64,000 nt of DNA from Opisthorchis felineus (Eukaryota > Platyhelminthes > Trematoda > Opisthorchiida > Opisthorchiidae): NCBI GenBank assembly GCA_004794785.1, contig SJOL01001577.1, positions 310,084-374,083 on the forward strand, read 5' to 3'. This document shows, one piece after another, positions 33,679 to 44,738 of the stretch (positions within the stretch are counted from its first letter, which is position 1; each line of letters starts with the position of its first letter). Both the position numbers and the translations under genes were made by a program. Below the pieces are notes generated by a model. It searched no databases and was not told the DNA's origin. It saw only the letters and a program-made list of their open reading frames with translations.

Positions 33679-34160
33679 TGAACGTAATACCAAATGTTAA
33701 GGCATAGACTAGTGACCGGTTACACTGTTCCTATGTAAAACTTAGGGTGACTACGCTTACAGCCAAAAAACCCTCAACTTTTGAGTACCACGGATGCACA
33801 CTTGTCTTTGTGTCCAACTTCTATCGCAATTCCAAATCCATTTTATGGCGCTTTTTGCCAAAGTCCACAGTACTTTCTCATGAATTGATATACACACAGA
33901 AGCCTGAAATACTGGAAAAATGAACTGTTAAGTCTCAGGAATGATTTAAACACGCTGGAAAAAACATGGTCATCATTTTTAACCAAGTGTACTGAAACAA
34001 AAAACAGCGAATTGTGGCTGTTTGAAAAAAGCCGTCGGAAGGAGAAGGAAATATTCGCCTGACATTTCTTTGATGACAAGGACATGGACCGGAGCATTCA
34101 ACGTTAGTTTGATGTCCAACTTCATGGATTCAGAAACGCACATCTATAACGTTCTTACAG

Positions 34161-34232
34161 GTTTTTGAAGCTCCAATTGGGAAAATTGCGGCTTGTGTGA
34201 ACAATGCTACTCATAAAATTGATCAAACGCCC
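34161..34232 (+). CDS. Candidate 24-codon exon
   Basis: Phase 0 at both ends, from acceptor ATAACGTTCTTACAG to CCC|GTTAGT. The peptide VFEAPIGKIAACVNNATHKI has an NAT glycosylation sequon. The next acceptor, 45 bases on, would give a very short intron of the kind seen in flukes, but the phases do not fit 34278. Confidence 0.22.
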
Positions 34233-34277
34233 GTTAGTTAGGCACAGTGGGATTCTCGTTTGGCTGCACTCTAACAG

Positions 34278-34418
34278 GATCCTCCATTGCCTCCTGGTTA
34301 GTGATCGTTGAAAAGTCACCCGAGATGGTATCAGTCAGATTGCATCTAAGATGCAGTGTGAACAACAGGCCATGCTTTGGGGACTATTTATCAAGCGCAG
34401 TCCATCATTTTACTGAAG
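34278..34418 (+). CDS. Candidate exon, 46 codons
   Basis: Acceptor GGCTGCACTCTAACAG, donor CTGAAG|GTAATA. The peptide includes SSIASWLVIVEKSPEMVSVR and RPCFGDYLSSAVHHFTE. Its entry phase fits the donor at 32613 and its exit phase fits the exon at 42345. No domain is recognised. Confidence 0.28.
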
Positions 34419-34729
34419 GTAATATTTTCGGACCCACTGGCACAGCTTGGATTGTTGTATGTCGTTAAAAAAGCCAGGTGATTTTCTCCGTATTTGGGAA
34501 CAAAGGTGTTTTGACCCATCCCATTTATGGCTGCACAGAATAAAGGCTCGTTTGGCTTCGGCGAAGTAAAATGTACAAATGACTAACTCGACTTCTGTTC
34601 AGTTGATTGTAGACATCCTTGAAAAAGGTTATCCACGAAAACCGAATCCTCAGGCTACAGAATTTTATTCTACTACGCTGTTTCTTACTTAAAACTATCA
34701 ACATCAAAAACTATTTCTTTGGAATATAG

Positions 34730-35009
34730 TTTACCTGTCTTCCTGAATAACTTGATGTATTTCCTGCACCTTGCTGAAAATCTTACCATATCCAGTAATA
34801 TGCACGCACTTCAATTAGCAGATTGCTTTCCAGACATGATTAAAATAAAGCTGATTATTCCCAGTGAGATTACAACGATAGCGGATTGTTTCTGTGTTTT
34901 TCAGAATAGAATTACTTCTTTTTCTGAATGGAATCTTAATTTTAAAAAAACGCAATCGCTAAATCCGTTAGACTTCAGTGGCTCAATAACTAAGTTTGCA
35001 GGATTCTAA
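34730..35009 (+). CDS. Candidate terminal exon, 92 codons
   Basis: Acceptor CTATTTCTTTGGAATATAG ends at 34729. One base completes a codon, then 92 codons run to TAA at 35007. The sequence starts LPVFLNNLMYFLHLAENLT with an NLT sequon and continues through CFPDMIKIKLIIP. AATAAA at 35123-35128 gives a plausible 3' end. A donor CCA|GTGAGA at 34864 and an acceptor TTTCTGTGTTTTTCAG 41 bases later look like a tiny intron, but splicing it brings a stop into frame, so I favour the unspliced reading. Confidence 0.33.
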
Positions 35010-35129
35010 TCAATGCGTCCTCACCGTTCTCCGAATATCCAAAAGCTTCTATATACTTGACCTGACTCCAGTAGGCACGTAGGTGTTGGCGAAGTTTTTA
35101 AGAAATTTTCCCAGCTATGCCCAATAAAG

Positions 35130-35810
35130 TAGTGGGCGAGGAAACTGCATGAAAGTCTTTTATGAACTGTGTTTATGGATCCCGACAGGTGCTCGATTCC
35201 ACTAGAGAACTCAAAGCATGACCTAGTCCATTATCTTTAGCGTGACACCAAATTAACAACACCTAGGTCCGATGCCCCTGCCACTAGGTTGCTATTTTAG
35301 GATTCCACAAGTTTTCGTTACTTGAATCATACGCTTTAATCTTTTCGTTAGATAAAATCACAGTTTCTTCCCTATTTTTGTCTGAATTGAACAAGGCTGT
35401 TCTTCAAGTACTTTGTACATACGAGCACAATGCTACCACTCGAAATCATACTATCTCTGTGACTTAGGTTTACACCATCTTGGTACACTGTGGATATGTA
35501 TTTTTAAGCTTTGAGAACTTGACCTGAAAAAGGGCTTTGGCCAACTCTTTTTATTAAAAAAGCTTTCATGCGCCCAGAAATAAGCAAATGACAAGCGATG
35601 GATTTAAGGAGACTCACAAATTTCTGAACTTAAACGGGCAAAAAATGTTGCATCAGCAGAAAGTTTGACGCCCACTTGTTTCAAAAACATCTCCAGGAAT
35701 GGTGCTGCCTAGCATAAAAGTACAAATCTTACTGTCGCGTCTTTTTCCTACTACACCTTCCTGAAGTCGCAGGCATGTAAGTCGAATCACCACAGGAACT
35801 AGATTTATTG
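35130..35810. other. Non-coding stretch
   Basis: No frame, repeat or RNA feature is supported. A minus-strand AATAAA lies at 35814-35819, downstream of the candidate below. Confidence 0.35.
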
Positions 35811-36045
35811 TTTTAAAGATGACAATTTTCAGCGAAAATGAAAGCTGCGAAATTAATTTTCATAAACAGTTTTGCTATAAAATTATTTAGCACAGGAGAG
35901 TGAGAAGGCACTTATACGATAAAGAAATTTTGCCACACTAAAATTAAAAGACTTCATGCTTATCCATAAACAGCTGCCTGGTCTTCAACGTTCTTCTGAA
36001 ATCCCTGATTATGAGAAAAGTTTTTTTTCACTTCACTGTACCCCC

Positions 36046-36313
36046 CTAAAATGAAAAAAACCTCATGAAATGATCATCTTGAAGAAAAGACCATCTATCT
36101 TTGCCCTGTATTTTTGAGCAAAAGCTTGTGGACATGGGAATACGAATGCGGTTTTGACAAATTCTAAGCCAGAGTTCAGTCAATCGTTTGTATTGTTCTA
36201 TTTTAATGCCTCTGATTTGGTCGTAAATTTCTTGCTGTTGATTTTCCAGCTTCGTCAGTAGAACCGAATCATTCTGCACTTTGGAAATACATATTGCTCT
36301 CAATAAACCTGAG
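36046..36313 (-). CDS. Candidate minus-strand exon, coiled-coil-like
   Basis: Read on the minus strand, CTATTAATATTGCAG is followed by 88 open codons. The middle, LLTKLENQQQEIYDQIRG, has heptad-like spacing and would form a coiled coil. The end is basic. No convincing donor was found, so it may be terminal, with AATAAA (minus) at 35814-35819. No family is recognised. Confidence 0.3.
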
Positions 36314-36479
36314 CTGCAATATTAATAGAAAGATTTCTTTCTTATAGGACTAATACAAGTACGTAATTAGTGCTTTTGAAGAACGTTCATTCAATAACTA
36401 CCTGGACAAGAATAAATAAAAGCAACTAAATTTCTCAGTCCGTGAGCAGTACAGACTACTCCTGACATGAGCGTTCATT

Positions 36480-36572
36480 GATTTTCCAGGGGACGCTAAA
36501 CTTCATATGCACAGCATTCACGAAACCTCGTAACGGATGTAACAGGGAAGATTTCCGTATTGTTCCCTGATG
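36480..36572 (+). CDS. Weak candidate terminal exon
   Basis: Behind GATTTTCCAG, 26 codons (TLNFICTAFTKPRNGCNR) to a TGA. There is no further support. Confidence 0.15.
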
Positions 36573-36636
36573 CGAAACAGCATGTTAAGTTGATAAAACC
36601 TGCTAGAAGCTTACGTAATATGTCAGGATTCACAGA

Positions 36637-36948
36637 TCAAATAAAGTTTAGCAAACCTCTGATCTGTTTTGACATTACACCGAAAAAATGCTGTACGTAA
36701 AGACATCCATCGCTGGACGAATTAACAAGTCCTAAGGTAATTAAGCAGGAAAATGGGAGTAACTCGGGGGCAAATCGGTTATTGGCTTGCAGAATAATCG
36801 CAAGTGGAATTTTCACCCTGTGCTTTTTGGTGTTTTTGACGAGCACGTTAAGTAGGAGTAAAATCGCTGATTGAAATATAAATGGCGTCAGAAACTGTGG
36901 AAGAGATTTCCAAAGTAAAAACGAAAAAGGCTTGAAAGTGCTTGCTTT
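36637..36948 (-). CDS. Candidate minus-strand exon, hydrophobic
   Basis: On the minus strand GGTCACGTTACAG precedes 103 open codons to TGA/TAG at 36637. It contains LTPFIFQSAILLLLNVLV, a likely membrane or core helix, and NRFAPELLPFSCLITLGL. A donor CAGAG|GTTTGC at 36656 is an alternative end, but then the phase does not fit 36313. Confidence 0.25.
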   Translation of the reverse strand, partial: KASTFKPFSFLLWKSLPQFLTPFIFQSAILLLLNVLVKNTKKHRVKIPLAIILQANNRFAPELLPFSCLITLGLVNSSSDGCLYVQHFFGVMSKQIRGLLNFI

Positions 36949-37989
36949 CTGTAACGTGACCCGGGGCATTACATGAGATTTCAACGCATCCAGAAACATG
37001 TATCAGTGACCTAACACTGCGGTAGGAATCGTGCTTCCTCCAGTAGTTGAGATCTGCCGATTAAAGTTTGAATGCGAATAGGCAACCAACTGTAATTAGT
37101 TCGTACCGTGCTATTTCACAAGTAGGATCTGGAGAGTAATAATGACATAGCTAAGTTGATAGCTATTCGGTAGATCAGTGTGGCGTTGACCAAAGCTGGG
37201 GGAGACTAAAGCATCTCAACTTTTACGGGTTTTACAATGGATTTTTCATACCACCAGTAACCTAAACATTCGGCGCAGTCAATAGGTTATGATTGGCTGC
37301 TTTTAAGCCAATGCCAACCACGATGCTATCGGCGTACTTATACAGAGTGAAAAAATAGGGGACTGAGAAGAGACGGCACTCTGGGAGGACGCCGCGTTTA
37401 GTTAGCTATTACAAACGGAAGCACCTAGACATGCTTTTGAAGTGTGTGCGGCTTACAAAGTGGTCTCCAGTCACCTCTTTCCACCACTTTTCGGGTAGAA
37501 ACCCGAACAACCGTGTCTTTTTAACGCTGCTAGAAGCACCAGTGTGATTGAAAAACGGCGGGTATGTTGCCTTCGTCTTTGTGCTCAGTAACAAAATGCC
37601 GGAGGGGACCAGTTAGGTATCAGCACTCATTAGTAAGCAGAACTAAGTAAATGTAACTTAATGGATTTTGCCTGGACAGGAATTTTTATTCGGTCAAGTT
37701 GTACTCCTTGAAAAGCGCAGGACGGTCATAGGTGTCAGTATCGAACTTAATTGTCCTTTCGTCTAGGAAAGGTGTTATGTCGGCCGTAAAAAAGCCACAA
37801 GTGTTGAGTAAATTGGATATTGGTTCGCTGAGAATGTTAGCTGATTAGTTAGCTAACGATGGTGGCAGACGATTGTGACCACCATTCCGAACTCACTCAG
37901 TACGCCATCCGTGGAAACTCAGCAAGTGTTGAGGATGACCTGTGTCATTTGAACCTAGTGTCGTGATTGGGCCTCAGTAGTCAAGACTA

Positions 37990-38115
37990 CAAAAAAACTG
38001 GCCCTCTTCACCACAACAAACCTGTTTTAAGTACTGGCACACCCCAGGGTGACGTTTTTCCGAGGACCGCGGCAACATTTAACCTGATTAACCGCGTAGG
38101 CCGTCCAAACTAAGC
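37990..38115 (+). mobile_element. Possible non-LTR reverse transcriptase trace
   Basis: TGTPQGDVFPRTAATFNLI near 38033-38090 resembles the (S/T)G.PQG..(S/L)P..F palm motif of non-LTR reverse transcriptases. It is flanked by stops in all frames. A single motif, so tentative. Confidence 0.3.
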
Positions 38116-38664
38116 GAAGTTTTCACTTAATGGAAATAATCCTCTTTAACCCATAGCTGCTCTGCGCGAGATGGGAAAAAGCATCTGTGGAAGCAAGTGT
38201 GAATGGATTTAACAGGGCAAACATGGGACTTGGCGCTGCCATTGTGCCGAATGCTTAGTTACGGAAGAAGATAGATGGTAAAGACCAATTCACTCAGTGT
38301 TATCATGTCTTATGGCAAATAGCATCCGTACTGTACCTCGTATGAAGTTTTCCGGACATCAAACTTACGGTGCTTCTTGGGCCAAATCTTCCGAAAAAAG
38401 CCCGAAACTCAGTGATCGGAGGAGCGAACTGGGGGCTCACCCATGAGCAGCGGAGTTATTGTAATGTTTTCGCAACAAAAAGTTCAGTTTGGTTTCCACT
38501 CGTGTTCATGAAGAAGCCAGGTGGAAATAGCCAGACTAATTTGGTTGCACGAAAGCTGTGAGTTACAGTGGCGACGGAGAAGGAGCAAACAGATTCACAG
38601 TTCTGGACCAGTGTATGTGTGTATGGGTATGTTACTACGGGAGGTCTAGTAGATGTTAACTGAG

Positions 38665-38730
38665 AGCGAAAGATTACATTTTGTGCCTTTTATTAAATGT
38701 TTGTAAAGAACGCGTAAGTAACAACATGAG
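38665..38730 (+). CDS. Candidate exon, 21 codons
   Basis: Open to a perfect donor ATGAG|GTAAGTTT. The peptide KDYILCLLLNVCKERVSNN is helical. The acceptor (TGTTAACTGAG) is poor. Exit phase does not fit 39750. Confidence 0.22.
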
Positions 38731-39498
38731 GTAAGTTTGGGCACCAACATCTTTGTTACGAAAGAGGACAGAATATCATACACACAAAGTCCACGTCCCT
38801 CCAGCCAAATGGTACCACCAGTCAAATCTCAATCAGGCCGGTTTTCCTGGGCGATAAAAGTCTGTTACACTCGTATTATTCACGGCAAAGAAATCTAAAT
38901 AACAGAGTGATAAGTGAGCAAACCACCATGATTTGCCATCCATTCAGGGCGATACTTCCTCTCTTTCCAAAACACCTAGAAACCCTCTCTGTCCATGGAC
39001 TTTCCACAATGAAACTGGGTTGATAGATAATGTATGCGAGGACGCTCATCCTGAAAACAGTGTATCAGAACATGGGTACAGAAAACCAGGTGGTTGTCTG
39101 TTATAAAGCGGCAGCGCTGGAGATTATAACCAATTAGAAGTCGTCTTAATCTAATTTAGTAACATCTTTCGAACAAAACTAACAGCAGCTCAGAGACTGC
39201 TTGTCTGTATAGGAAAGTATTTCTCTAGCCCACCTATTTGCTTACAATTACACAAAAAGAAGGCCTTCTTACCGTAGGCCTGGGAATTCGAAATTTATGC
39301 AGGCTATTTACGCATGCCTCTGGCAAATACGATTTATTTGCAATAAGATGTCAATTTTTTTCATTTGCTTCTAGGAGAGTAAAATACGCTCTTTCTGAAA
39401 CCCATACGCTGAGTGCTCGAAACTGAACCACCCTCATCCCCTGGGAATTCCAACTTGAGAGAAATTGTCCGTATTTATTTTGTGTAACGTTTCTAAAG

Positions 39499-39686
39499 AC
39501 AAAGCAAACGAACTAATTTTACGCAAACGAATCAAAACTCAGAGGAAACAATTATCAGCTCTTGTATCGGCGGGCAAAATTTATCCGATACCATATCTGG
39601 GCAGCCCTTATATGTCCGCAAGTTTGGACAGACTGTTAAAACGGTGTAAAACAACCAGCACTCACAGCGCCTTAGATAAAGAGTAG
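39499..39686 (+). CDS. Candidate exon or terminal exon, 62 codons
   Basis: Behind TTTGTGTAACGTTTCTAAAG, a basic frame to TAG: LILRKRIKTQRKQLSALV then IPYLGSPYMSASLDRLLKRC. It looks protein-like, but its phase cannot be joined to 39750 by any donor inside it. Confidence 0.25.
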
Positions 39687-39749
39687 AAACTTTTGAGGAA
39701 TATATTTCTGGCAAATGCTCTCAGATGAACATTTATTTGGTTTTTTTAG

Positions 39750-39857
39750 GAGATTCTACCGGATCCGATTGATTCTCCCATTCAAGATGATGTGCTTGAA
39801 CTGAATGTTTTGCACCGGGTTGCCTCATGTGTTAGTTTTATTCAGGAGCTCCAAGAT
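39750..39857 (+). CDS. Candidate exon 1 of the 39.7-53.1 kb model
   Basis: Acceptor ATTTGGTTTTTTTAG ends at 39749, donor CAAGAT|GTGAGT. It gives 36 codons in phase 0-0: DPIDSPIQDDVLELNVLHRV then SFIQELQD, acidic and helical. It chains in phase with 44640, 46740, 49479, 51931 and 52653. No family is recognised. Confidence 0.35.
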
Positions 39858-39984
39858 GTGAGTATTGTGTTTCGTCTCAGATATTGTGCCAAATGAAACC
39901 GGAGACGGCCTGGTCTAGCACATTCGGTTGAAGCCAACTATCACAAATCAGGAATTTAACTGCTTTCAGATAAGTTTGCTGCCA

Positions 39985-40165
39985 AAACCAAATTTGTGTG
40001 CTAATGAAAGTATTTTTCAAGTTCTCTACAGGTAGGATTCGCGTGGAACCTAAGGCTGAGGGATACTTGAGGACTGCGGCTACCTTATGAACTCCAAGAG
40101 GGGGAAACCGATCGTGAACTGTCGAAGAGTTTTCAGCAACATTATGAGTAGTCTGTTGCCTTCAA
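39985..40165 (+). repeat. Family 1 repeat (copy f)
   Basis: CTTATGA for CTGATGA at 40084-40090, stem II CTCC/GGGG (40092-40095 with 40100-40103), intact GAAA at 40104-40107, ACCGAT then an ATC cleavage triplet ending at 40113. The 3' part GTCGAAGAGTTTTCAGCAAC is well preserved. Stem II pairing is kept although its bases differ from copy a. Confidence 0.6.
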
Positions 40166-40959
40166 AAATACATTTTGATGGTGATTTGTCAAGCTAAGTG
40201 TCAAGCCCTAATTAATGTCATTTCGGAGCACAAACAGTTCTGAAAACTAGACAGATAATTTTTTTCACTTGATTCGGATATAGGTATGCTTTACCCAGAA
40301 TATACAACCTACCAACAGACGGTAAGCAGTACCGGAGGAACGACTCACACTACGAGTGGAGGGCCCAGAAAATGATGTGCATTATGCGACTGAAGACTGA
40401 GTGGCACTGTACCCCCTCTTAGCGCCGGCTAGCCATACTACCGGTCAACTGCTTGCGGTCAAATGGGTTAACCTTCAACTACCGTCGGTGAGACTGTGAG
40501 GCCGAACCTCCTTCAAAATTCCCAAGATGTGCACTGCTAATTATTCTCAACAGAAATAAAACAAAAGTAGGGTTCTTCTCGCCATGCGACTTATACAGAC
40601 GTCACCTACAGGAGGAAATTTTCATAGAAAAAGCCCAGGACTAACATAAAAGATTCATCGTTCAACAACAGACATACACCATAAGGAATAATAAATCTAT
40701 TAAGGGAAACACGGCGAACTAACAAGAACATTTTAATAGCAGTAAAAGACACACTCATACAGAGACCAAAAGTGACGAAATTACTAGGAATGACCTCCTA
40801 GGGAGTGAAAATTCTTTAGTCAGGAGTAACTACACTTGATGTTGAGAAGCTTGCTTGTTCAGAGTTGACGCATTCGGCATACCAGCGAAGGAAGATTATC
40901 GTGCGATAAATTGCCTACAACACATCTAGAAACAGATAGATGGTCAAGCAGTTGTCAAT

Positions 40960-41060
40960 CGGTTTGCCATCAAAGCCCTCATCAGCGGTGTCTCTTTGAT
41001 TGGTGACGGAACGTTTACAAACCAATTATCAAGCACGGCGGCCACCCGTGAACCGGGATC
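40960..41060 (+). repeat. Family 2 repeat, tandem member 1
   Basis: CATCAGCGGTGTCTC and GGTGACGGAACGTTTACAA match the family 2 core with GGAA for GAAA. Confidence 0.55.
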
Positions 41061-41099
41061 ATGGAATTCGCCTTGGGTTCAAAACCCCGATCAACAGAA

Positions 41100-41245
41100 T
41101 TCATCTGCTTGGTAATGTGTTGAAAGAATTACCCACCCAACTGTGCACTGATGATGTCTCTTCGTATGGTGACGAAACGTATGCAAGCCAGTTGCCAAGC
41201 TCAGCGAACAGATCAACAGCCACCTGATCAACAACCAATTCATCT
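41100..41245 (+). repeat. Family 2 repeat with best hammerhead-like core
   Basis: CTGATGA at 41148-41154, a one-base insertion (U55), stem II GUC/GAC (41156-41158 with 41171-41173) with weaker pairs above, GAAA at 41174-41177, palindromic ACGT at 41177-41180, and GTA as possible cleavage triplet. Stem I is UGCA/UGCA (41144-41147 with 41182-41185) plus CAACUG/CAGUUG (41138-41143 with 41189-41194), separated by a three-base bulge. Paired flanks on both sides of the core support a real fold. The extra base beside the core is a flaw seen in every copy. Confidence 0.55.
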
Positions 41246-42344
41246 GATTATTTCGGTGCCCAACAAGTTTTTTTGAGGCCGGTAAATAAACCTATCAGTA
41301 AAACTTTTTGAGCTTACGTTAGGTAAGCAATTTAGCATCATTTAAGAGCTAAAACATGATAAGTGTTATGGGAGAAACAGACAAAATCCTTGAACATCCA
41401 TTCATAATTAAACATCAAAAACTCACCCACAAAACATACAAAGTTATCTGGTGGTTACCTTTGCAAAACGGAAAGGGGAAGCACGCCATTTGGCTATCGA
41501 CAATATTCCATGTCTTTGGTGTGCCTCTTACCAAGAACTTTCATGGTATTCTCGTTGTATTAGCTATAATAACTGCTATTCGTGTTTTGTGACCCCCAAC
41601 CACTTACGGGTTGGTTGCATCGGAGGTAAACAGGACGGTCTCTAGAATCCATCCTGTAGTTCGACGAGAGAAGCAAGGCAAACCTAGCTTCGTGTCAGTG
41701 TCCCAAATTTAGACATTTATATGGTCTGCTTGTAAAAATCCTGAGAAGTGGTCGTGGCATGTGCAATTTTTTCAGGTTTCTTTGGTGATAGATTTGCTTA
41801 TGCCATAATTACCACACAGACAATTGGTAGATATTTTCCTCATCAGAAAATTTTGTGCTTAAGAGACGCAAGATTGAGTTTTTAGTGTATATGGAGAACA
41901 ATAAGCGCTACGTAGAGTTCGAACAATATTGTTTATATCCGCAAAAAGAGTTATTTGGGTGGTTTTTAGTATCTTGTTTTTTTACTCGTAGAAACATTGG
42001 TGAAAAGCGGATGTTTGTGTTATGGTCGTGTATGCATATTGAAGTGTACGCAGAAAACCGGACAACAGTCTCCATCCAAAAAACCTGCCGCATCCGGTAA
42101 ATAAAATCAGTTTCAAAGTTAAAACCCTTCTGGAAACAAAGCCTACTGTTGTCAAATTGAAGTCCCTCGATTTTACACCAAGATGCTTATGTCGGACAGT
42201 GATGCACGACAGCAATTTCCGGCCCATAGGAGGTAATCAGGTGAAACAGAAGGAATAATTTGGATAAAATTCACTAAATTCGGTGATTACACCAGACGTG
42301 AAGTATGTATTTGGTAACAAAATTGCTTACAATTGATTTCTGCA

Positions 42345-42554
42345 GGAACCTTTATGGAAGAATTCCTTCTCATCGGTCTCAGTACAGTAGAGGACAGTTA
42401 TGCAGCAAAGCTTCGCCCTGAATTATATGCCCAAATTCAACGTGTTAGAGTTTCTGAATTACAGCATGGCGCTCAAATGTGGAAGAATATCTCGGATGCA
42501 AACTGTATGCGACATTTGTTCAAGGAAGTTTTGAGTTTCGCCCAAGTAGAACAG
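42345..42554 (+). CDS. Candidate exon, 69 codons
   Basis: Acceptor TTACAATTGATTTCTGCAG ends at 42344. Two bases complete a codon, then 69 codons to the donor GAACAG|GTGTAT (or 75 to GGCAG|GTGAAG at 42573). The peptide includes FMEEFLLIGLSTVEDSYAA, RPELYAQIQRVRVSELQHG and NCMRHLFKEVLSFAQVEQ, an amphipathic helical pattern. This is the longest well-framed internal candidate. It does not share phase with the 39750 chain, so it may belong to another transcript (34418 is phase-compatible). No family is recognised. Confidence 0.4.
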
Positions 42555-43198
42555 GTGTATAAAGCATGGCAGGTGAAGTGGATTTTGGAGGAGATTTACA
42601 GGATGCCGCTAGACCTCAAAGTGGCTTTCGATGTCACAGCAATTACAGGAAGTGTTTGATCGAAGTTACTAAAGAGCACATCAAAAGACGAACTGGCGAG
42701 CTTCACGCCTGAGGATCTTGCTTTCAAACGGTAAAGTGACATTAATTGACGTAAAGACCAATGTACGCGTTTTGTTTGTTTAAATTTGTGTGACTATTAC
42801 AGATGGTCAGTCATTTGTGGACAAACGGCAGTAAGTTCGAATTGCCCTAGGGATTGTTGAGCTGCACACGGCTACTAATTCCGAGCAGGGATGGAACAGC
42901 TGCATGATTCCCGGATTTAATAAGGAGTTCTTGTGACTCCACTTGGTGTGTAGTTGATTTTTGCTTGATTTAAATGGACAGAGAATCCTGCTGATATTTT
43001 ATATAGGTCATTTTTGCGAAGACTCGTGAAGGTTGTCGCTGCACGTGTATCTACTTCGATATGGTAGGCTCGCAATGTAGTTTCAGTTTGCAAAAGTAAG
43101 GATACGAAAGCAATGCTTTATTAAATTCTTGTTTTCAAATAAATGCAAAAAGTGGTCTTCGGGACATATTGCTTGTTTTACTGACACATGTTTTCCAG

Positions 43199-43268
43199 GA
43201 TCTCCATTTCAAGGGATTTGCATAGAGTCACTCATCTGAAAATGGGAGAACGCATAAGAAAAATGCCG
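43199..43268 (+). CDS. Candidate exon, 23 codons
   Basis: Acceptor TGACACATGTTTTCCAG and donor GCCG|GTATGT are both good. One frame is open: ISISRDLHRVTHLKMGERI. Exit phase 0 fits 44640. Entry phase has no partner. Confidence 0.27.
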
Positions 43269-43627
43269 GTATGTTTAGTATTTATGAAGATAAAGTATCA
43301 TTTGATCCAAAAAAGGCACAGAAGAGGCAATATCATATTTTTGTTGCACTCGGCTGACTGAAAACTGTTTGCTTCCTAAATGCACGCTGGCGTCTGTTTC
43401 GTTTTTTCTAAAACCACCCTAATCAAGTCAGCTCCATCAACAGTTTAAACCGAAAGCTTCAAGTACAGTCAAAATATCCGGATAGAAACCTTCGTTCATC
43501 TTGATTTTTCAAATCTTTAATTCGCGCTTTTTTTGCTCAAGTTCGTCATCTATTCTGATTGTATTTGTTATGGAGTTCACTCAAATCACAAGACCTACAT
43601 TCCTCAATGTATCTAAATTTTGGTGGC

Positions 43628-43805
43628 TTTGGGTGGGTTGATAGGCTATTCGCCAGGTGGCAGCTGATCTTCGTAATGCGTGGAGATACCGTCAGTGCGT
43701 GGTTATTTGACGTTGTCTCCTCACATGATGATGATAAAACGTTCGCAATCCCACGGCCAAATTTGGCGACCAGATCAGCTGCCACTTGACGAACAGCCAA
43801 CCTAC
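43628..43805. repeat. Family 2 head-to-head inverted dimer, second case
   Basis: Left arm (about 43628-43672) and right arm (about 43764-43805) are inverted copies sharing GGTGGCAGCTGATCT/AGATCAGCTGCCACTT. The right arm holds GATAAAACGTTCGCAA, a decayed core. The left arm has lost the TTTGCAA part. Same arrangement as 14931-15162. Confidence 0.6.
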
Positions 43806-44177
43806 ATTCTTCACTTTGGGTCGCCTGTAAGTTTTACACCCCAAGTAATCAGCCAACGGTAATCTTCCAAAAACGTCCTCTCCAAGAAAATGCCATTCCT
43901 TAGAGCGAAATTTCTTGCAGAAGGCCAACCACAAATATAATCTCCAGTCAATTCTATTCGATAAGAAGGGACTGCAGCATAGCAATTGTGTCGTTTCGTG
44001 ACAGTTTAATTGATTTAATTTTTGTGGCACCTCCGTAAAACAGACGGAAAAAAATATCGCGACAGCCAGCTTTTTACCATCTTTGAAATCAGTAAGCCTC
44101 CTGGGAGAAAGTGGTCTAATCTGAGTTAATTCTCTCACAATGTTGGAGCTCCGGTGAATATCAGGAGAGAGTGACAT
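43692..44177 (-). CDS. 161-codon open frame, doubtful
   Basis: Long minus-strand frame without recognised motifs. Its C-terminal third is family 2 repeat sequence, and the rest may be flanking repeat. Confidence 0.12.
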   Translation of the reverse strand: MSLSPDIHRSSNIVRELTQIRPLSPRRLTDFKDGKKLAVAIFFSVCFTEVPQKLNQLNCHETTQLLCCSPFLSNRIDWRLYLWLAFCKKFRSKEWHFLGEDVFGRLPLADYLGCKTYRRPKVKNVGWLFVKWQLIWSPNLAVGLRTFYHHHVRRQRQITTH

Positions 44178-44639
44178 TTATTAAACTCATTTGATGGTGT
44201 CGTTTGATCACTTACATACGTGTTGCATGCACAGTAATCCTAGCAAAGATGGAAAATATTTATTGACTCATAACCGAGCATCAGAACTGGAAAGTTTGGA
44301 GTGCTTACGAATGAAAAAGGAGTCACGTCCCAAGCACTTCATGATCGGAAAAAATCGGACAACTGCCAAATCAAAGAAATGGATGTCGGGAGTTTCGAAC
44401 ACAAAGCGAAACTGACGTGACATAAGAAAGAGGTGCAAACCATCGGGTGGTGCCTAGTTAATATACAAATGTCGCTTCGATTTCATTGTTCTGGTTCTGT
44501 TCTACACGCGTTACCGGAACAACCGAATTGATTTTGCATTAAAAAGATAAAACAACTGATTGCCTGTTTCGAAGTGGAATTGTTAGTGTGCGCCGAATCA
44601 TGAAAGAGTGGGATTTGCCTGAAGTTGACCTTTATGCAG

Positions 44640-44738
44640 CTTATTAATACCGCTTGGCATCGCGAGGCTGGTATAACCGTTTTGAGTCGTACTCATCTAT
44701 TCTACTCCTACCACGGAGATTCAGTTGTGCGGAAACAG
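44640..44738 (+). CDS. Candidate exon 2 of the 39.7-53.1 kb model
   Basis: Acceptor TTGACCTTTATGCAG, donor AAACAG|GTACAA. It gives 33 codons, phase 0-0, with NTAWHREAGITVLSRTHLF and YHGDSVVRKQ. Both splice sites are reasonable. Confidence 0.35.

Noticed and set aside
33843..34097. 84-codon serine- and phenylalanine-rich minus frame
   Set aside because: Composition typical of reverse-read A-rich DNA; no supporting signals.
34864..34904. 41-base intron with GTGAGA and TTTTTCAG
   Set aside because: Removing it puts TAG in frame, while the unspliced frame stays open to AATAAA.
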